From assembly GCF_014490035.1 (NCBI RefSeq), contig NZ_CP061008.1, positions 744,001-808,000 on the forward strand: a stretch of 64,000 nucleotides of DNA, written 5' to 3'. This document shows positions 18,002 through 25,220 of this stretch, piece by piece. The stretch comes from Achromobacter xylosoxidans (GTDB lineage Bacteria > Pseudomonadota > Gammaproteobacteria > Burkholderiales > Burkholderiaceae_B). The notes beneath the pieces are model-generated. The model was not told the DNA's origin and did no database searches. It saw only the letters and a program-made list of their open reading frames with translations. The first letter of the stretch is position 1, and every line of letters begins with the position of its first letter. A program made the position numbers and the translations under genes.

Positions 18002-19081
18002 ATGAAGTTCGCATCGATCGGCCAGGGCTTGAGCCCAGGGGAGTCCTCGCTTGGCTTCTGGCGGGCGCAGACGCTGGGTTGGCTCTTTCTTGCGATCGTG
18101 GGTTTCTTCATCCGGCTGGCGGTGTTCGGCAATGCCACCGCGGCCTTTTGGCTTACCGTGGCGCTGGAGCCGCTGGCCTTCGTCCTGACCAGCGGGGCGG
18201 CCGTGCTGCATGGCCGCCGTGCGGGAAAAGGCGATCCTCCCTTGCTGGTGCTGGTTTGCGCGGTGTTGTTCTGCCTGACCGCCTCGGCCTTGCTGGCCTC
18301 GATCGCCTACGGCATCCATAGCCTGTTTCTGCCCGGCGCGATCCGAGTGTTGCCGGGCAACCAGTACCGGCTGGGCTTTCTCTACTACATGGGCATGCTC
18401 TCCATCTGGACGCTGATCTATTTCGGCGTGTCGGCCGAGCTGAACGCGCGCAGTGAGCGCCTGTCCAAGATGAAGGCCGAGACGCGCTCCTTGAGGCTGG
18501 AGCTCGAACATCTGCAGCTGCAGATCGAGCCGCACTTCCTGTTCAACTCGCTCAATACCATCGTGGCCGAGATCGCCGAACGTCCCGCCATCGCGGAGGA
18601 AATGACCCGCAGCCTGGCCGAGTACCTGCGCTATTCGCTGGACCGGCGCGGGCGCGGCCTGTCCATACTGGAGGAGGAGATCGAGGCCGCCGAAGCCTAT
18701 GTGCGCATACAGGCGCTGCGCTTTGACCAGCGGCTTGAACTGCGCAGCCAGATCGATCCGGCCACGCTACGGATCAGTGTTCCGCGCATGACGCTGCAGG
18801 GACTGGTGGAAAATGCGATCAAGCACGGCATGCGTTCGGAACACGCGCATTTTCCGATCTGCATACGCACGCGTCTGCAGGGCGATGAACTGCTCATTGA
18901 AGTGGACAACCCCGGCCGGCTGCACGCGCCCTTCGATCTGGCCAGCGGCGGAGGCGGGCTGGGAAACCTGTGCCGGCGGCTGACGCTGAGGTATCCGGAC
19001 AGGCATCAGTTCGTGCTGGAGCAGCGCGGGGAAAGAACTGTCGCGCAGATCAGGCTGCGGGGCGAGCCGGTGCCGGCCTAG
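18002..19081 (+). CDS. LytS/AlgZ-type sensor histidine kinase
   Basis: This 359-residue membrane kinase has about four hydrophobic segments in residues 20-145, e.g. GWLFLAIVGFFIRLAVFG and LGFLYYMGMLSIWTLIYFGV. A short coiled coil follows, then the His_kinase (PF06580-like) box QIEPHFLFNSLNTIVAEI with the phospho-accepting His near residue 178. The ATP-binding parts are LVENAIKHG and GGGGLGNLCRRL. There is no periplasmic sensor domain, so it likely senses a membrane or intramembrane cue. Its partner is the divergent LytTR regulator, and the arrangement resembles the AlgZ/AlgR class (inference). Confidence 0.92.
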   Translation: MKFASIGQGLSPGESSLGFWRAQTLGWLFLAIVGFFIRLAVFGNATAAFWLTVALEPLAFVLTSGAAVLHGRRAGKGDPPLLVLVCAVLFCLTASALLASIAYGIHSLFLPGAIRVLPGNQYRLGFLYYMGMLSIWTLIYFGVSAELNARSERLSKMKAETRSLRLELEHLQLQIEPHFLFNSLNTIVAEIAERPAIAEEMTRSLAEYLRYSLDRRGRGLSILEEEIEAAEAYVRIQALRFDQRLELRSQIDPATLRISVPRMTLQGLVENAIKHGMRSEHAHFPICIRTRLQGDELLIEVDNPGRLHAPFDLASGGGGLGNLCRRLTLRYPDRHQFVLEQRGERTVAQIRLRGEPVPA

Positions 19082-19091
19082 CGCGCAGGCT

Positions 19092-19511
19092 TCAGCGGTA
19101 CGTCGCGAGCAGGATGCTGGTTTCGGTGGCCGCGATGCCCTTGATCAGGCGCACGCGCTCCAGCACCTTGGACAGATCGGCGGTGGAATCTGCGCGTATT
19201 TCGGCCAGCAGGTCCCAGCGGCCGTTGGTGTCGTGCAGCTGCTCTACGCTCGGCTCGCCCAGCAGGCTGGCCAGCACGGCGCGCGTCTGGTTGCCGTCGA
19301 CGGTAATGCCCATCCAGGCGCGCAGGCCGCCTTGATCGGAGTCGGGACGCAGCTTGAGCGTGTAGCCGGCGATGAGCCCGTCCGCCTCCAGCTTGCGCAG
19401 ACGGTTGGAGACCGTGCCGCGCGACACGCCGGCCTTGCTGGCCAAAACGGAAAGCGGCGTGCGCGCGTCGCGCCGCAGGATGCCGATCAGTCGGGTATCG
19501 ATTTCATCCAT
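19092..19511 (-). CDS. Lrp/AsnC family transcriptional regulator
   Basis: This is a short regulator of about 139 residues starting MDEIDTRLIGILRRDARTPL at ATG 19511. The winged helix-turn-helix contains LASKAGVSRGTVSNRLRKLE, and the C-terminal RAM/AsnC domain contains GRWDLLAEIRADS. A longer frame from 19598 would run into the racemase gene and is not used. It lies 14 bp after the racemase-family gene, at the end of the transporter/hydrolase operon. It may sense an amino-acid-like product of that pathway. AsnC-type regulators also accompany M24 hydrolases in ectoine degradation, which gives weak contextual support. Confidence 0.92.
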   Translation of the reverse strand: MDEIDTRLIGILRRDARTPLSVLASKAGVSRGTVSNRLRKLEADGLIAGYTLKLRPDSDQGGLRAWMGITVDGNQTRAVLASLLGEPSVEQLHDTNGRWDLLAEIRADSTADLSKVLERVRLIKGIAATETSILLATYR

Positions 19512-19525
19512 GACAGGTCCCGCTT

Positions 19526-20266
19526 TCAATGCTCCCGGAACAGCCGGCCGTAGCCGTCCATCCGGTCGTGGATCCCCGCCAGCCGCAGGCAATGCCACAT
19601 GCTGGCCTGATTGCTGCCGATCACGGGCTTGCCCAGCCTGTCCTCCAGACGCTCGATGACGGCGGTGGAGCGCAGCGCGCCGCAGCTGATGAAGACGGCG
19701 TCGGCATCGGGGCGATCCACGGCGCAGGCGAATTCGTACAGATAGTCAGGCGAAACCCGGTTCATGGTCTCGTCATCGGGCAGGGCCAGCCCCTGTAGCG
19801 AGACGACTTCGTGGCCGATGCTTTCGAAGTAAGCGCGCTCCAATTGGTTGACGGCATCGTCATAGGCGGTGGCAACCGCCAGGCGGCGCGCGCCGACCGC
19901 GGCCAGCGCCTGCGTGACGCCGTCCAGCAACGTGGCCACGGCCGCGCCGGGGCGGGCCTGCGCGAGCAGCGCGCGCACTTTGTCGTTGCCGATCACGAAG
20001 CTGCCCGCGGTGCAGTTGTAGCAGACCACGTCGATATCGCGGCGTCCCGGCGCCAGGCCGCCCAGGGCCTGAAGCAGTCCGTCTTCCATGCCGGCCAGGC
20101 TTTGCACGGTGCAGGCCGTTGCCATGGGCACGCGGGCAAAGCTCAGGCCCACGCCCTCGGGCGTCATGGCGTGCATCTCGCCCTCGGTCAGGCCGGCGTT
20201 GGCCACGCACAGAAAGGCGAGACGCGCGCGGGGGTAGGGGCCGGCGTCGTAGCGCACGGGATTCAT
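19526..20266 (-). CDS. Asp/Glu racemase superfamily enzyme (maleate isomerase/arylmalonate decarboxylase-like)
   Basis: This is a 246-residue enzyme of the Asp/Glu/hydantoin racemase fold. Two cysteine-centred motifs are visible: CYNCTAGSFVIGN near residue 82 and FISCGALRS near 190. LAVATAYDDAVNQLE and a C-terminal GYGRLF also resemble maleate cis-trans isomerase and arylmalonate decarboxylase. Two candidate catalytic cysteines favour racemisation or isomerisation over decarboxylation, which needs only one (family knowledge). ATG 20266 overlaps the ABC ATPase stop as ATGA, so the two are coupled. The substrate is unknown, but is probably what the ABC system imports or the M24 enzyme releases. 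Confidence 0.85.
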   Translation of the reverse strand: MNPVRYDAGPYPRARLAFLCVANAGLTEGEMHAMTPEGVGLSFARVPMATACTVQSLAGMEDGLLQALGGLAPGRRDIDVVCYNCTAGSFVIGNDKVRALLAQARPGAAVATLLDGVTQALAAVGARRLAVATAYDDAVNQLERAYFESIGHEVVSLQGLALPDDETMNRVSPDYLYEFACAVDRPDADAVFISCGALRSTAVIERLEDRLGKPVIGSNQASMWHCLRLAGIHDRMDGYGRLFREH

Positions 20267-21066
20267 TCCGTCATCCCCGCGGCGTCGAAGCATTCGCGTA
20301 TGACGGTGGCCGCCTTGACGAAGTTGGGGTGTCCGACCATGGCGTAGTTGCGCGGGCGCGGCAGATCGATGTCGACGGTCAGCGCCACGCGGCCCGGCCG
20401 CTTGCTCATCACCACCACGCGGTCGGACAGGAACACGGCTTCGGAGATGCTGTGGGTAATGAACATGACGGTCTTCTTGCTTTCCAGCCATACCCGCTGC
20501 AGCTCCAGGTTCATGGCTTCGCGCGTCATCGCGTCCAGGGCGCCGAAGGGCTCGTCCATCAGCAGGATGTCGGGGTCGTGGATGAGCGCGCGGCACAGCG
20601 CCACGCGTTGCTGCATGCCGCCGGACAACTGGTGCGGCAGGCATTTTTCAAAGCCCTCCAGTCCGCTCAGCTTGATCAGTTCGCGCAGCCGGGTCTCATG
20701 GCGCGCGGCCGGAAGTTTGCGCATCTCCAGCTGCAGCGAGATGTTCCCGACGACGTCGCGCCACGGCAGGAGCGCCGCACGCTGGAACACGATCCCCACG
20801 TTGGCGCCCGGCTCGGTCACGCGCTCGCCCAGCACGCGGATCTCGCCGGCAGTGGGCGGCGTCAGGCCGGCGACCGCTCGCATCAAGGTGCTCTTGCCGC
20901 AGCCGGACGGGCCGAGCACGGAGAGGAACTGGCCTTCGGGTATGGCAAGGTCGATGCCGTCGACCGCGACATAGGAACCGAAGCGCTGGACCATGCCGCG
21001 GATGTCGATCGTGGTATCGGGCGCGCCCGCTGCGGGAGCGAGCGCCAGGGCTGCGTGCTGTGCCAT
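20263..21066 (-). CDS. NitT/TauT family ABC transporter ATPase
   Basis: This ATPase of 267 residues has Walker A GPSGCGKSTLMRAVAG, signature QLSGGMQQRVALCRAL, Walker B ILLMDEPFGALD, and a switch region MFITHSISEAVFLSDRV. The sequence is typical of the SsuB/TauB/NrtD group that imports sulfonates, nitrate or small organic molecules. Start ATG 21066 is two bases before the end of the upstream binding-protein gene's frame, so spacing is tight. It is coupled downstream to the racemase-family gene. Confidence 0.93.
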   Translation of the reverse strand: MAQHAALALAPAAGAPDTTIDIRGMVQRFGSYVAVDGIDLAIPEGQFLSVLGPSGCGKSTLMRAVAGLTPPTAGEIRVLGERVTEPGANVGIVFQRAALLPWRDVVGNISLQLEMRKLPAARHETRLRELIKLSGLEGFEKCLPHQLSGGMQQRVALCRALIHDPDILLMDEPFGALDAMTREAMNLELQRVWLESKKTVMFITHSISEAVFLSDRVVVMSKRPGRVALTVDIDLPRPRNYAMVGHPNFVKAATVIRECFDAAGMTE

Positions 21067-21068
21067 GT

Positions 21069-22046
21069 CTATTCCCTGTTGTAGTCGTTGGTGTAGAGCG
21101 TGCTGGTCGGCACCGGGCTGGCGATCTGGTTCGATTGCACGAACTGATCGACCATGGCCTGCCAGTCCTTTTCCGCGGAGACGCCGAACGGCAGTCCCTT
21201 GGTGTTGGGCGTGCCTGCGGCCTGCAGTGAGAGCTGCAGCTGGCGCACCAGCTGATCGCGGTTGCGCGCCTGTTCCGGCCGTTGGCGTACCAGGGCGTCG
21301 ACCGAGGCGGCCGGATCGGCCTGGGCGGCCTCGTAGGCCTTGCGCGTGGCGCGCAGGAAGCGCCGCGCGGTGTCGGGATTGGCCTCCAGCCATTTGGTAT
21401 TGGCTGCCAGCCCGCCTTCCAGCGCGTTGACGCCAAAGTCGGCATAGAAGAAGTAATGCACCTTTGCGCCCTGCGCTTCCAGCGGAGGGATATGGAAGTA
21501 GGTCACGCCGGTGATGGCGTCCGCGCGGCGTTGCAGGAACAAGGCGGTCTTGGTGCCCACGGCGGGGGCGATGACATTGATCTTCTTCTGGTCCACGCCG
21601 TTCAGGGCGGCCAGCACCGGGAACATCTGCGCCGTCGACTCGGATGCGCTCATGCCCAGCACCTTGCCTTCCAGGTCCTTGGGCGCGCGCACCGGGGCGT
21701 CCGCGTGGCTGATGATGACCATGGGCGAGCGCTGGTGCACGGCGAAGATGGCCTTCAGCGGCATGCCCGCGGCGACGCCCTTGAGCATGGTGCCGTAGTC
21801 CATGAAGCCGATGGGATCGATGCCCTGCGCCACCAGCTTCGCGGTGTTGCTGGAGCCGCTGCCTTCGCCGATGCTCAGGTCTATGCCTTCGGCCTTGTAG
21901 AGGCCTTTTTCTATGCCGTAGTAGAGTGGTGCGTGCGTGCCGTAGATGCTGTAGTCCAGGCGCAGGCTCAGTTTTTCCTGGGCGCTGGCCGCGCCTGCGG
22001 CCAGCAGGCAAGCCAGGGTCCAGCCAAGTCGGGTGGTGAATTTCAT
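21069..22046 (-). CDS. NitT/TauT family periplasmic substrate-binding protein
   Basis: This 325-residue binding protein has a clear Sec signal peptide, MKFTTRLGWTLACLLAAG followed by AASAQ. The mature start LSLRLDYSIYGTHAPLYYGI is characteristic of the SsuA/ThiY (NMT1-like) family. APVRAPKDLEGKVLGMSASE lies in the hinge region. It delivers its ligand to the permease at 22070 and the ATPase at 20263. The ligand is not known; members bind sulfonates, pyrimidines, riboflavin and aromatic acids. Confidence 0.92.
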   Translation of the reverse strand: MKFTTRLGWTLACLLAAGAASAQEKLSLRLDYSIYGTHAPLYYGIEKGLYKAEGIDLSIGEGSGSSNTAKLVAQGIDPIGFMDYGTMLKGVAAGMPLKAIFAVHQRSPMVIISHADAPVRAPKDLEGKVLGMSASESTAQMFPVLAALNGVDQKKINVIAPAVGTKTALFLQRRADAITGVTYFHIPPLEAQGAKVHYFFYADFGVNALEGGLAANTKWLEANPDTARRFLRATRKAYEAAQADPAASVDALVRQRPEQARNRDQLVRQLQLSLQAAGTPNTKGLPFGVSAEKDWQAMVDQFVQSNQIASPVPTSTLYTNDYNRE

Positions 22047-22069
22047 GGTGGTGTCTCCGGAGGGCGGGG

Positions 22070-22840
22070 TCAGACAGAGGGCAGGGCGTCGCTGCGCACG
22101 CTGATGTGCCAGGGAATGAGGAAGCGTTCGGAAAACTCGACCAGGTAGTAGAAGACCAGGCCGATGAGCATGAGCGCGACCAGCACGGCGAACAGCAACG
22201 TGGTGTCGAGGTTGGCATTGGCGGACAGCAGCACGTAGCCCAGGCCGCTTTCGGCGCCCACCCATTCCCCCACCACCGCGCCGACCGTGGCGAAGGCTAT
22301 GGCGACCTTCAGGCCGGAGAAGATCTGCGGCAGCGCATAGGGCAGCCGGATCCGTAGAAAGGTCCGCAGGGCGCCCGCCCGCATCGAGCGGGCCAGGTCG
22401 TTGAGGTCCGCGTCCACTGAACGCATGCCCGCCACCGTGCTGACCACGATGGGGAAGAAGGCCACCGAGAATGCGATCAGGATCTTGGGAAACAGACCCA
22501 GGCCGAACCAGATGATGATCAGCGGCGCGACCGCCACCTTCGGAAACGCCTGCGACACCACCAGCAGCGGCATGATGGCGCGCTCCAGCGGGCGCGACCA
22601 CACCAGCAGGATGCCCAGCGGTATGCCGACGGCGATGCTCAGCAGAAAGCCGCCCAGGGTTTCGACGGACGTGACCCAGGAGTGATGGCCCAGGAATGCC
22701 CAGTCCGTCCACAGCCGTTCGAGCACGCTCAGCGGCGGCGGCAGCAGGTAGGCCGGCAGGCCGAACAGCGGTATCGCGAAATGCCACAGAAGCAGCACTC
22801 CCATGACCGCGGTGGTTGGATACATCCAGTTCTTCAACAC
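22070..22840 (-). CDS. NitT/TauT family ABC transporter permease
   Basis: This inner-membrane permease has 256 residues and about six hydrophobic segments. The EAA-type cytoplasmic loop is visible in ALRTFLRIRLPYALPQIFSG, followed by IAFATVGAVVGEWVGAESGL. The start is GTG 22840 (reading MLKNWMYP) with GGGAA upstream. It is one of three genes of the importer, 23 bp before the binding-protein gene. Confidence 0.92.
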   Translation of the reverse strand: MLKNWMYPTTAVMGVLLLWHFAIPLFGLPAYLLPPPLSVLERLWTDWAFLGHHSWVTSVETLGGFLLSIAVGIPLGILLVWSRPLERAIMPLLVVSQAFPKVAVAPLIIIWFGLGLFPKILIAFSVAFFPIVVSTVAGMRSVDADLNDLARSMRAGALRTFLRIRLPYALPQIFSGLKVAIAFATVGAVVGEWVGAESGLGYVLLSANANLDTTLLFAVLVALMLIGLVFYYLVEFSERFLIPWHISVRSDALPSV

Positions 22841-22881
22841 GGCAATTCCCCTTGTATGTTGTTGGCGCGCCGGTCTTGTTG

Positions 22882-24042
22882 TCAGGCGTCGATTTCGATC
22901 AGCTCTCGCGGATAGCGGGTGAGCACCTCGCAGCCGTCCTCGGAGACGGCCACGCTTTCGCTGGCCATGAAGCCGCCTTCGGGCATGAATAGCGACGGCA
23001 CCAGGTGAAAGGTCATGCCGGGCTCAAGCACCGTGGGGTCGCCCGGACGCAGCGCCAGGAAGCGGCCTTCGGCCCAGTTGGGAGGAAAGCCGATGCCGAT
23101 GCCGTAGGCGGTGCGGTGATCGAAGTACTGCCCCAGCCCGGCCCGTTCGAAGACCGCGCGGCAGGCCTGGTCCACCTGGGCTGAGGTGACGCCGGGTCGG
23201 ATGGCGTCGATGGCGGCGTCCAGCGCGGCGATGACGGTGCCGGCCAGGAAGCGCTGCCGCTCGGTGGCGCGGCCCACCACGCAATTGCGCGAGATCATGG
23301 CGTGATAGCGGTTGATGTTGGCGGCGGCCTCCAGGAACACCAGGTCGCCCCGCTTGATCTCGCGGCGCTGCCAGGTGGTGAAGCAGACGCCGCTGGCGCG
23401 GCCCACGGCCACCAGCGGCACGCGGGTGTATTCGCTGCCGGCCATGGTGGCGCCGTGCAGCATGGCGGCGGCGAGGTCGTTTTCGGTGGCGCCGACTGCG
23501 ATCGCGCGCACCGCCGCGTCGATGCCGGCGACCGCCGCGTCCGCGGCCTGGCGCATGAAGCCCAGCTGCGCCGGGGTCTTGATCTTGCGCGCTTCTTCCA
23601 TCGGACCTTGCCAGTCGGCCAGGCGTGCCCCCAGACGGGCTTGCAGCTGTTTGTAGGCGGCCACGCTGAGGTAGCCCGAGGCGGTTTCCAGGCCGACGCG
23701 GCCGCTGGGCAGGATGTCCTTCAGATAGCTTGCCAGCACCTCGACCGGATCGCTGATGTCATCGATGGCGACAAAGCGCGCGATGTTGCGGTTGCCGGTC
23801 GCCACGGCGTGGTTGACCTGGCGCGAGACCATGGCAATGCCGCCGTCGGCCGAGACCACCAGGCACTGGAAGGTGAAGTAGCCGATGGAGCGGTAGCCGG
23901 TCAGCCAGTAGATGTTCTCAGGGTCGAACAGGATGGCCGCCGACAGGCCCTGGGCCTGGATGTCCCGTGCCAGCAGCGAGAGGTTCGCGGCATAGGTTTC
24001 CGGGCCGAACGGCAATTCCATGGGTGCGTAGTTTTCCGACAC
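22882..24042 (-). CDS. M24 family (creatinase/ectoine hydrolase-like) enzyme lacking usual metal ligands
   Basis: This pita-bread-fold protein of 386 residues has a creatinase N-terminal domain (about 1-150, with AILFDPENIYWLTGY) and an M24 catalytic domain. The aminopeptidase metal sites look substituted: DLVFLEAAANINRYHAMISRN replaces the usual Asp-Asp segment, YGIGIGFPPNWAEG replaces the His motif, and PGMTFHLVPS lacks the usual Glu. This is the pattern of metal-free members such as creatinase. The start is GTG 24042 with AGGA six bases upstream. It heads an operon with the ABC transporter and the racemase-family gene, so it probably hydrolyses an imported C-N bond compound. Confidence 0.87.
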   Translation of the reverse strand: MSENYAPMELPFGPETYAANLSLLARDIQAQGLSAAILFDPENIYWLTGYRSIGYFTFQCLVVSADGGIAMVSRQVNHAVATGNRNIARFVAIDDISDPVEVLASYLKDILPSGRVGLETASGYLSVAAYKQLQARLGARLADWQGPMEEARKIKTPAQLGFMRQAADAAVAGIDAAVRAIAVGATENDLAAAMLHGATMAGSEYTRVPLVAVGRASGVCFTTWQRREIKRGDLVFLEAAANINRYHAMISRNCVVGRATERQRFLAGTVIAALDAAIDAIRPGVTSAQVDQACRAVFERAGLGQYFDHRTAYGIGIGFPPNWAEGRFLALRPGDPTVLEPGMTFHLVPSLFMPEGGFMASESVAVSEDGCEVLTRYPRELIEIDA

Positions 24043-24119
24043 GATGGGTCCTGGATGAAAGTCGAGCGTTCATCCTAGGAACAATCTACATAACTGCCTA
24101 ATACCAATAATTGCCATGT

Positions 24120-24139
24120 CTATAGCTAAATAGTTATAG
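24120..24139. promoter_or_regulatory. 20-bp imperfect palindrome in the M24/LysR divergent promoter
   Basis: CTATAGCTAAATAGTTATAG has 8 of 10 matching pairs. It lies 7 bp before the LysR start and 78 bp before the M24 start in an A+T-rich gap. It is a reasonable operator for LysR autoregulation and control of the divergent M24/ABC operon. The neighbouring AATAATTGCC may be a second contact. Confidence 0.5.
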
Positions 24140-24146
24140 TCTGCGC

Positions 24147-25037
24147 ATGAACGTGCGAGAGATAGAGATCTTCAGGGCGGTGATGCGCGAAGGCTCGGTG
24201 TCGCGGGCGGCGCAGGTGCTGCTGATTTCACAGCCCGCGGCCAGCAAGTACATCGCCCAGCTGGAGCGCCGCGTGGGCGTGGCCCTGTTCGTGCGCAAGG
24301 GCGGGCGTCTGCTGCCCACGCCCGAAGGCCGGGCGCTTTACGGCCAGGTCGACCGGCTTTTTTCTGGCCTTTCGCAGCTGGATAGCTTCATCAAGGACCT
24401 GGGCAGCGAAAAGCAGGGCCACCTGACCGTCGCGTCCTTGCCCTTGCTGTCCTTGACCGTCATGCCGGACGTGCTCGCCAGTTTCATGGCGGACCGGCCG
24501 AATATCTCCGTGGCTTTGCAGACGCGCAGTTCGGCGCGCATCGTCGAATGGGTGGCGGCGCGCCAGGTGGATATGGGCGTGTGCTTCTACGGGGGGCAGC
24601 ATCCGGGCGTCGTGGCCGAGCCGCTGGTGAGCCTGCAGCTATATTGCGCCATTCCTCCCGGCGACCCTCTGGAAAAGTTCGACACCATCCGCGTGGAACA
24701 ACTGGCAGGCCGCGATCTCATCATCTACGACAACCTGGACCACACCCGCTTCTGGCTGGAAGCGCTGCTGGAGCAGCAGAAGGTCTACGCGCGGCGGCGC
24801 GTGCAGGTGTTCTGGACCTCGGTGGCGATGGAGCTGGTGATGCGCGGCGTGGGCATCGCGCTGGTAGACCGGTTGACCGCCGCGCGCATTCCGGGCGGAC
24901 TGGATCAACTGCGGCCGCTGGAGCCGGGCGCCTCGTTCGACCTCAGCCTGGTATGGCCCGAACATTGGCCGTCTTCGGTTATCGCGCTTTCATTCGCTGA
25001 CGCGTTGCGCGAGCATCTGCGCGATCACGCGGTCTAG
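24147..25037 (+). CDS. LysR family transcriptional regulator
   Basis: This 296-residue LysR regulator begins MNVREIEIFRAVMREGSVSR, with helix-turn-helix AAQVLLISQPAASKYIAQLE, and then has a standard effector domain. It is transcribed divergently from the M24 hydrolase/ABC transporter operon and most likely regulates it. The short distance between start and palindrome suggests autoregulation. Confidence 0.93.
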   Translation: MNVREIEIFRAVMREGSVSRAAQVLLISQPAASKYIAQLERRVGVALFVRKGGRLLPTPEGRALYGQVDRLFSGLSQLDSFIKDLGSEKQGHLTVASLPLLSLTVMPDVLASFMADRPNISVALQTRSSARIVEWVAARQVDMGVCFYGGQHPGVVAEPLVSLQLYCAIPPGDPLEKFDTIRVEQLAGRDLIIYDNLDHTRFWLEALLEQQKVYARRRVQVFWTSVAMELVMRGVGIALVDRLTAARIPGGLDQLRPLEPGASFDLSLVWPEHWPSSVIALSFADALREHLRDHAV

Positions 25038-25063
25038 CGCGCCGCGCCCGCGGCCAGGAAAAC

Positions 25064-25138
25064 TGGAGGCGCGGGCTGGAATCGAACCAACCTCTGCGGA
25101 TTTGCAATCCTGCTGCATAGCCACTCTGCCACCGCGCC
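25064..25138 (-). tRNA. tRNA-Cys (anticodon GCA) with one extra base in the anticodon stem
   Basis: Read on the reverse strand, the acceptor stem GGCGCGG pairs with CCGCGCC, followed by discriminator T and an encoded CCA. The anticodon loop is TTGCAAA (GCA, cysteine). The T arm is GTTGG-TTCGATT-CCAGC. The 5' side of the anticodon stem reads GCAGGA, six bases, against TCCGC on the 3' side, which leaves one bulged A. With CCA it is 75 nt, one more than my recollection of the E. coli tRNA-Cys. The D arm has normal size. Identity is clear; functionality is probable but the bulge deserves a check. Confidence 0.9.
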
Positions 25139-25141
25139 GTT

Positions 25142-25167
25142 TGTTTTGTCCTAGGACAGATATAATT
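25142..25167 (+). promoter_or_regulatory. Promoter of the decarboxylase with TGTCCTAGGACA operator
   Basis: A consensus TATAAT lies at 25162-25167, and a perfect 12-bp palindrome TGTCCTAGGACA at 25148-25159 directly before it. The -35 is weak, somewhere in GTTTTG/TTTTGT around 25139-25147. A site between -35 and -10 suits repression or MerR-like control. Close variants lie before the MocR gene and in the psd/hisC gap, which points to the MocR protein as the binder. The 5' end of tRNA-Cys is only 9 bp from the palindrome. Confidence 0.6.
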
Positions 25168-25220
25168 ATGTTCGAGTACATACTAAAGCGCAAGCGGCAA
25201 CCCATAGACAGAGGACAGCA

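Noticed and set aside
25064..25138. tRNA-Cys considered as an attachment site of a genomic island
   Set aside because: No integrase gene or direct repeat of the tRNA 3' end was seen on either side.
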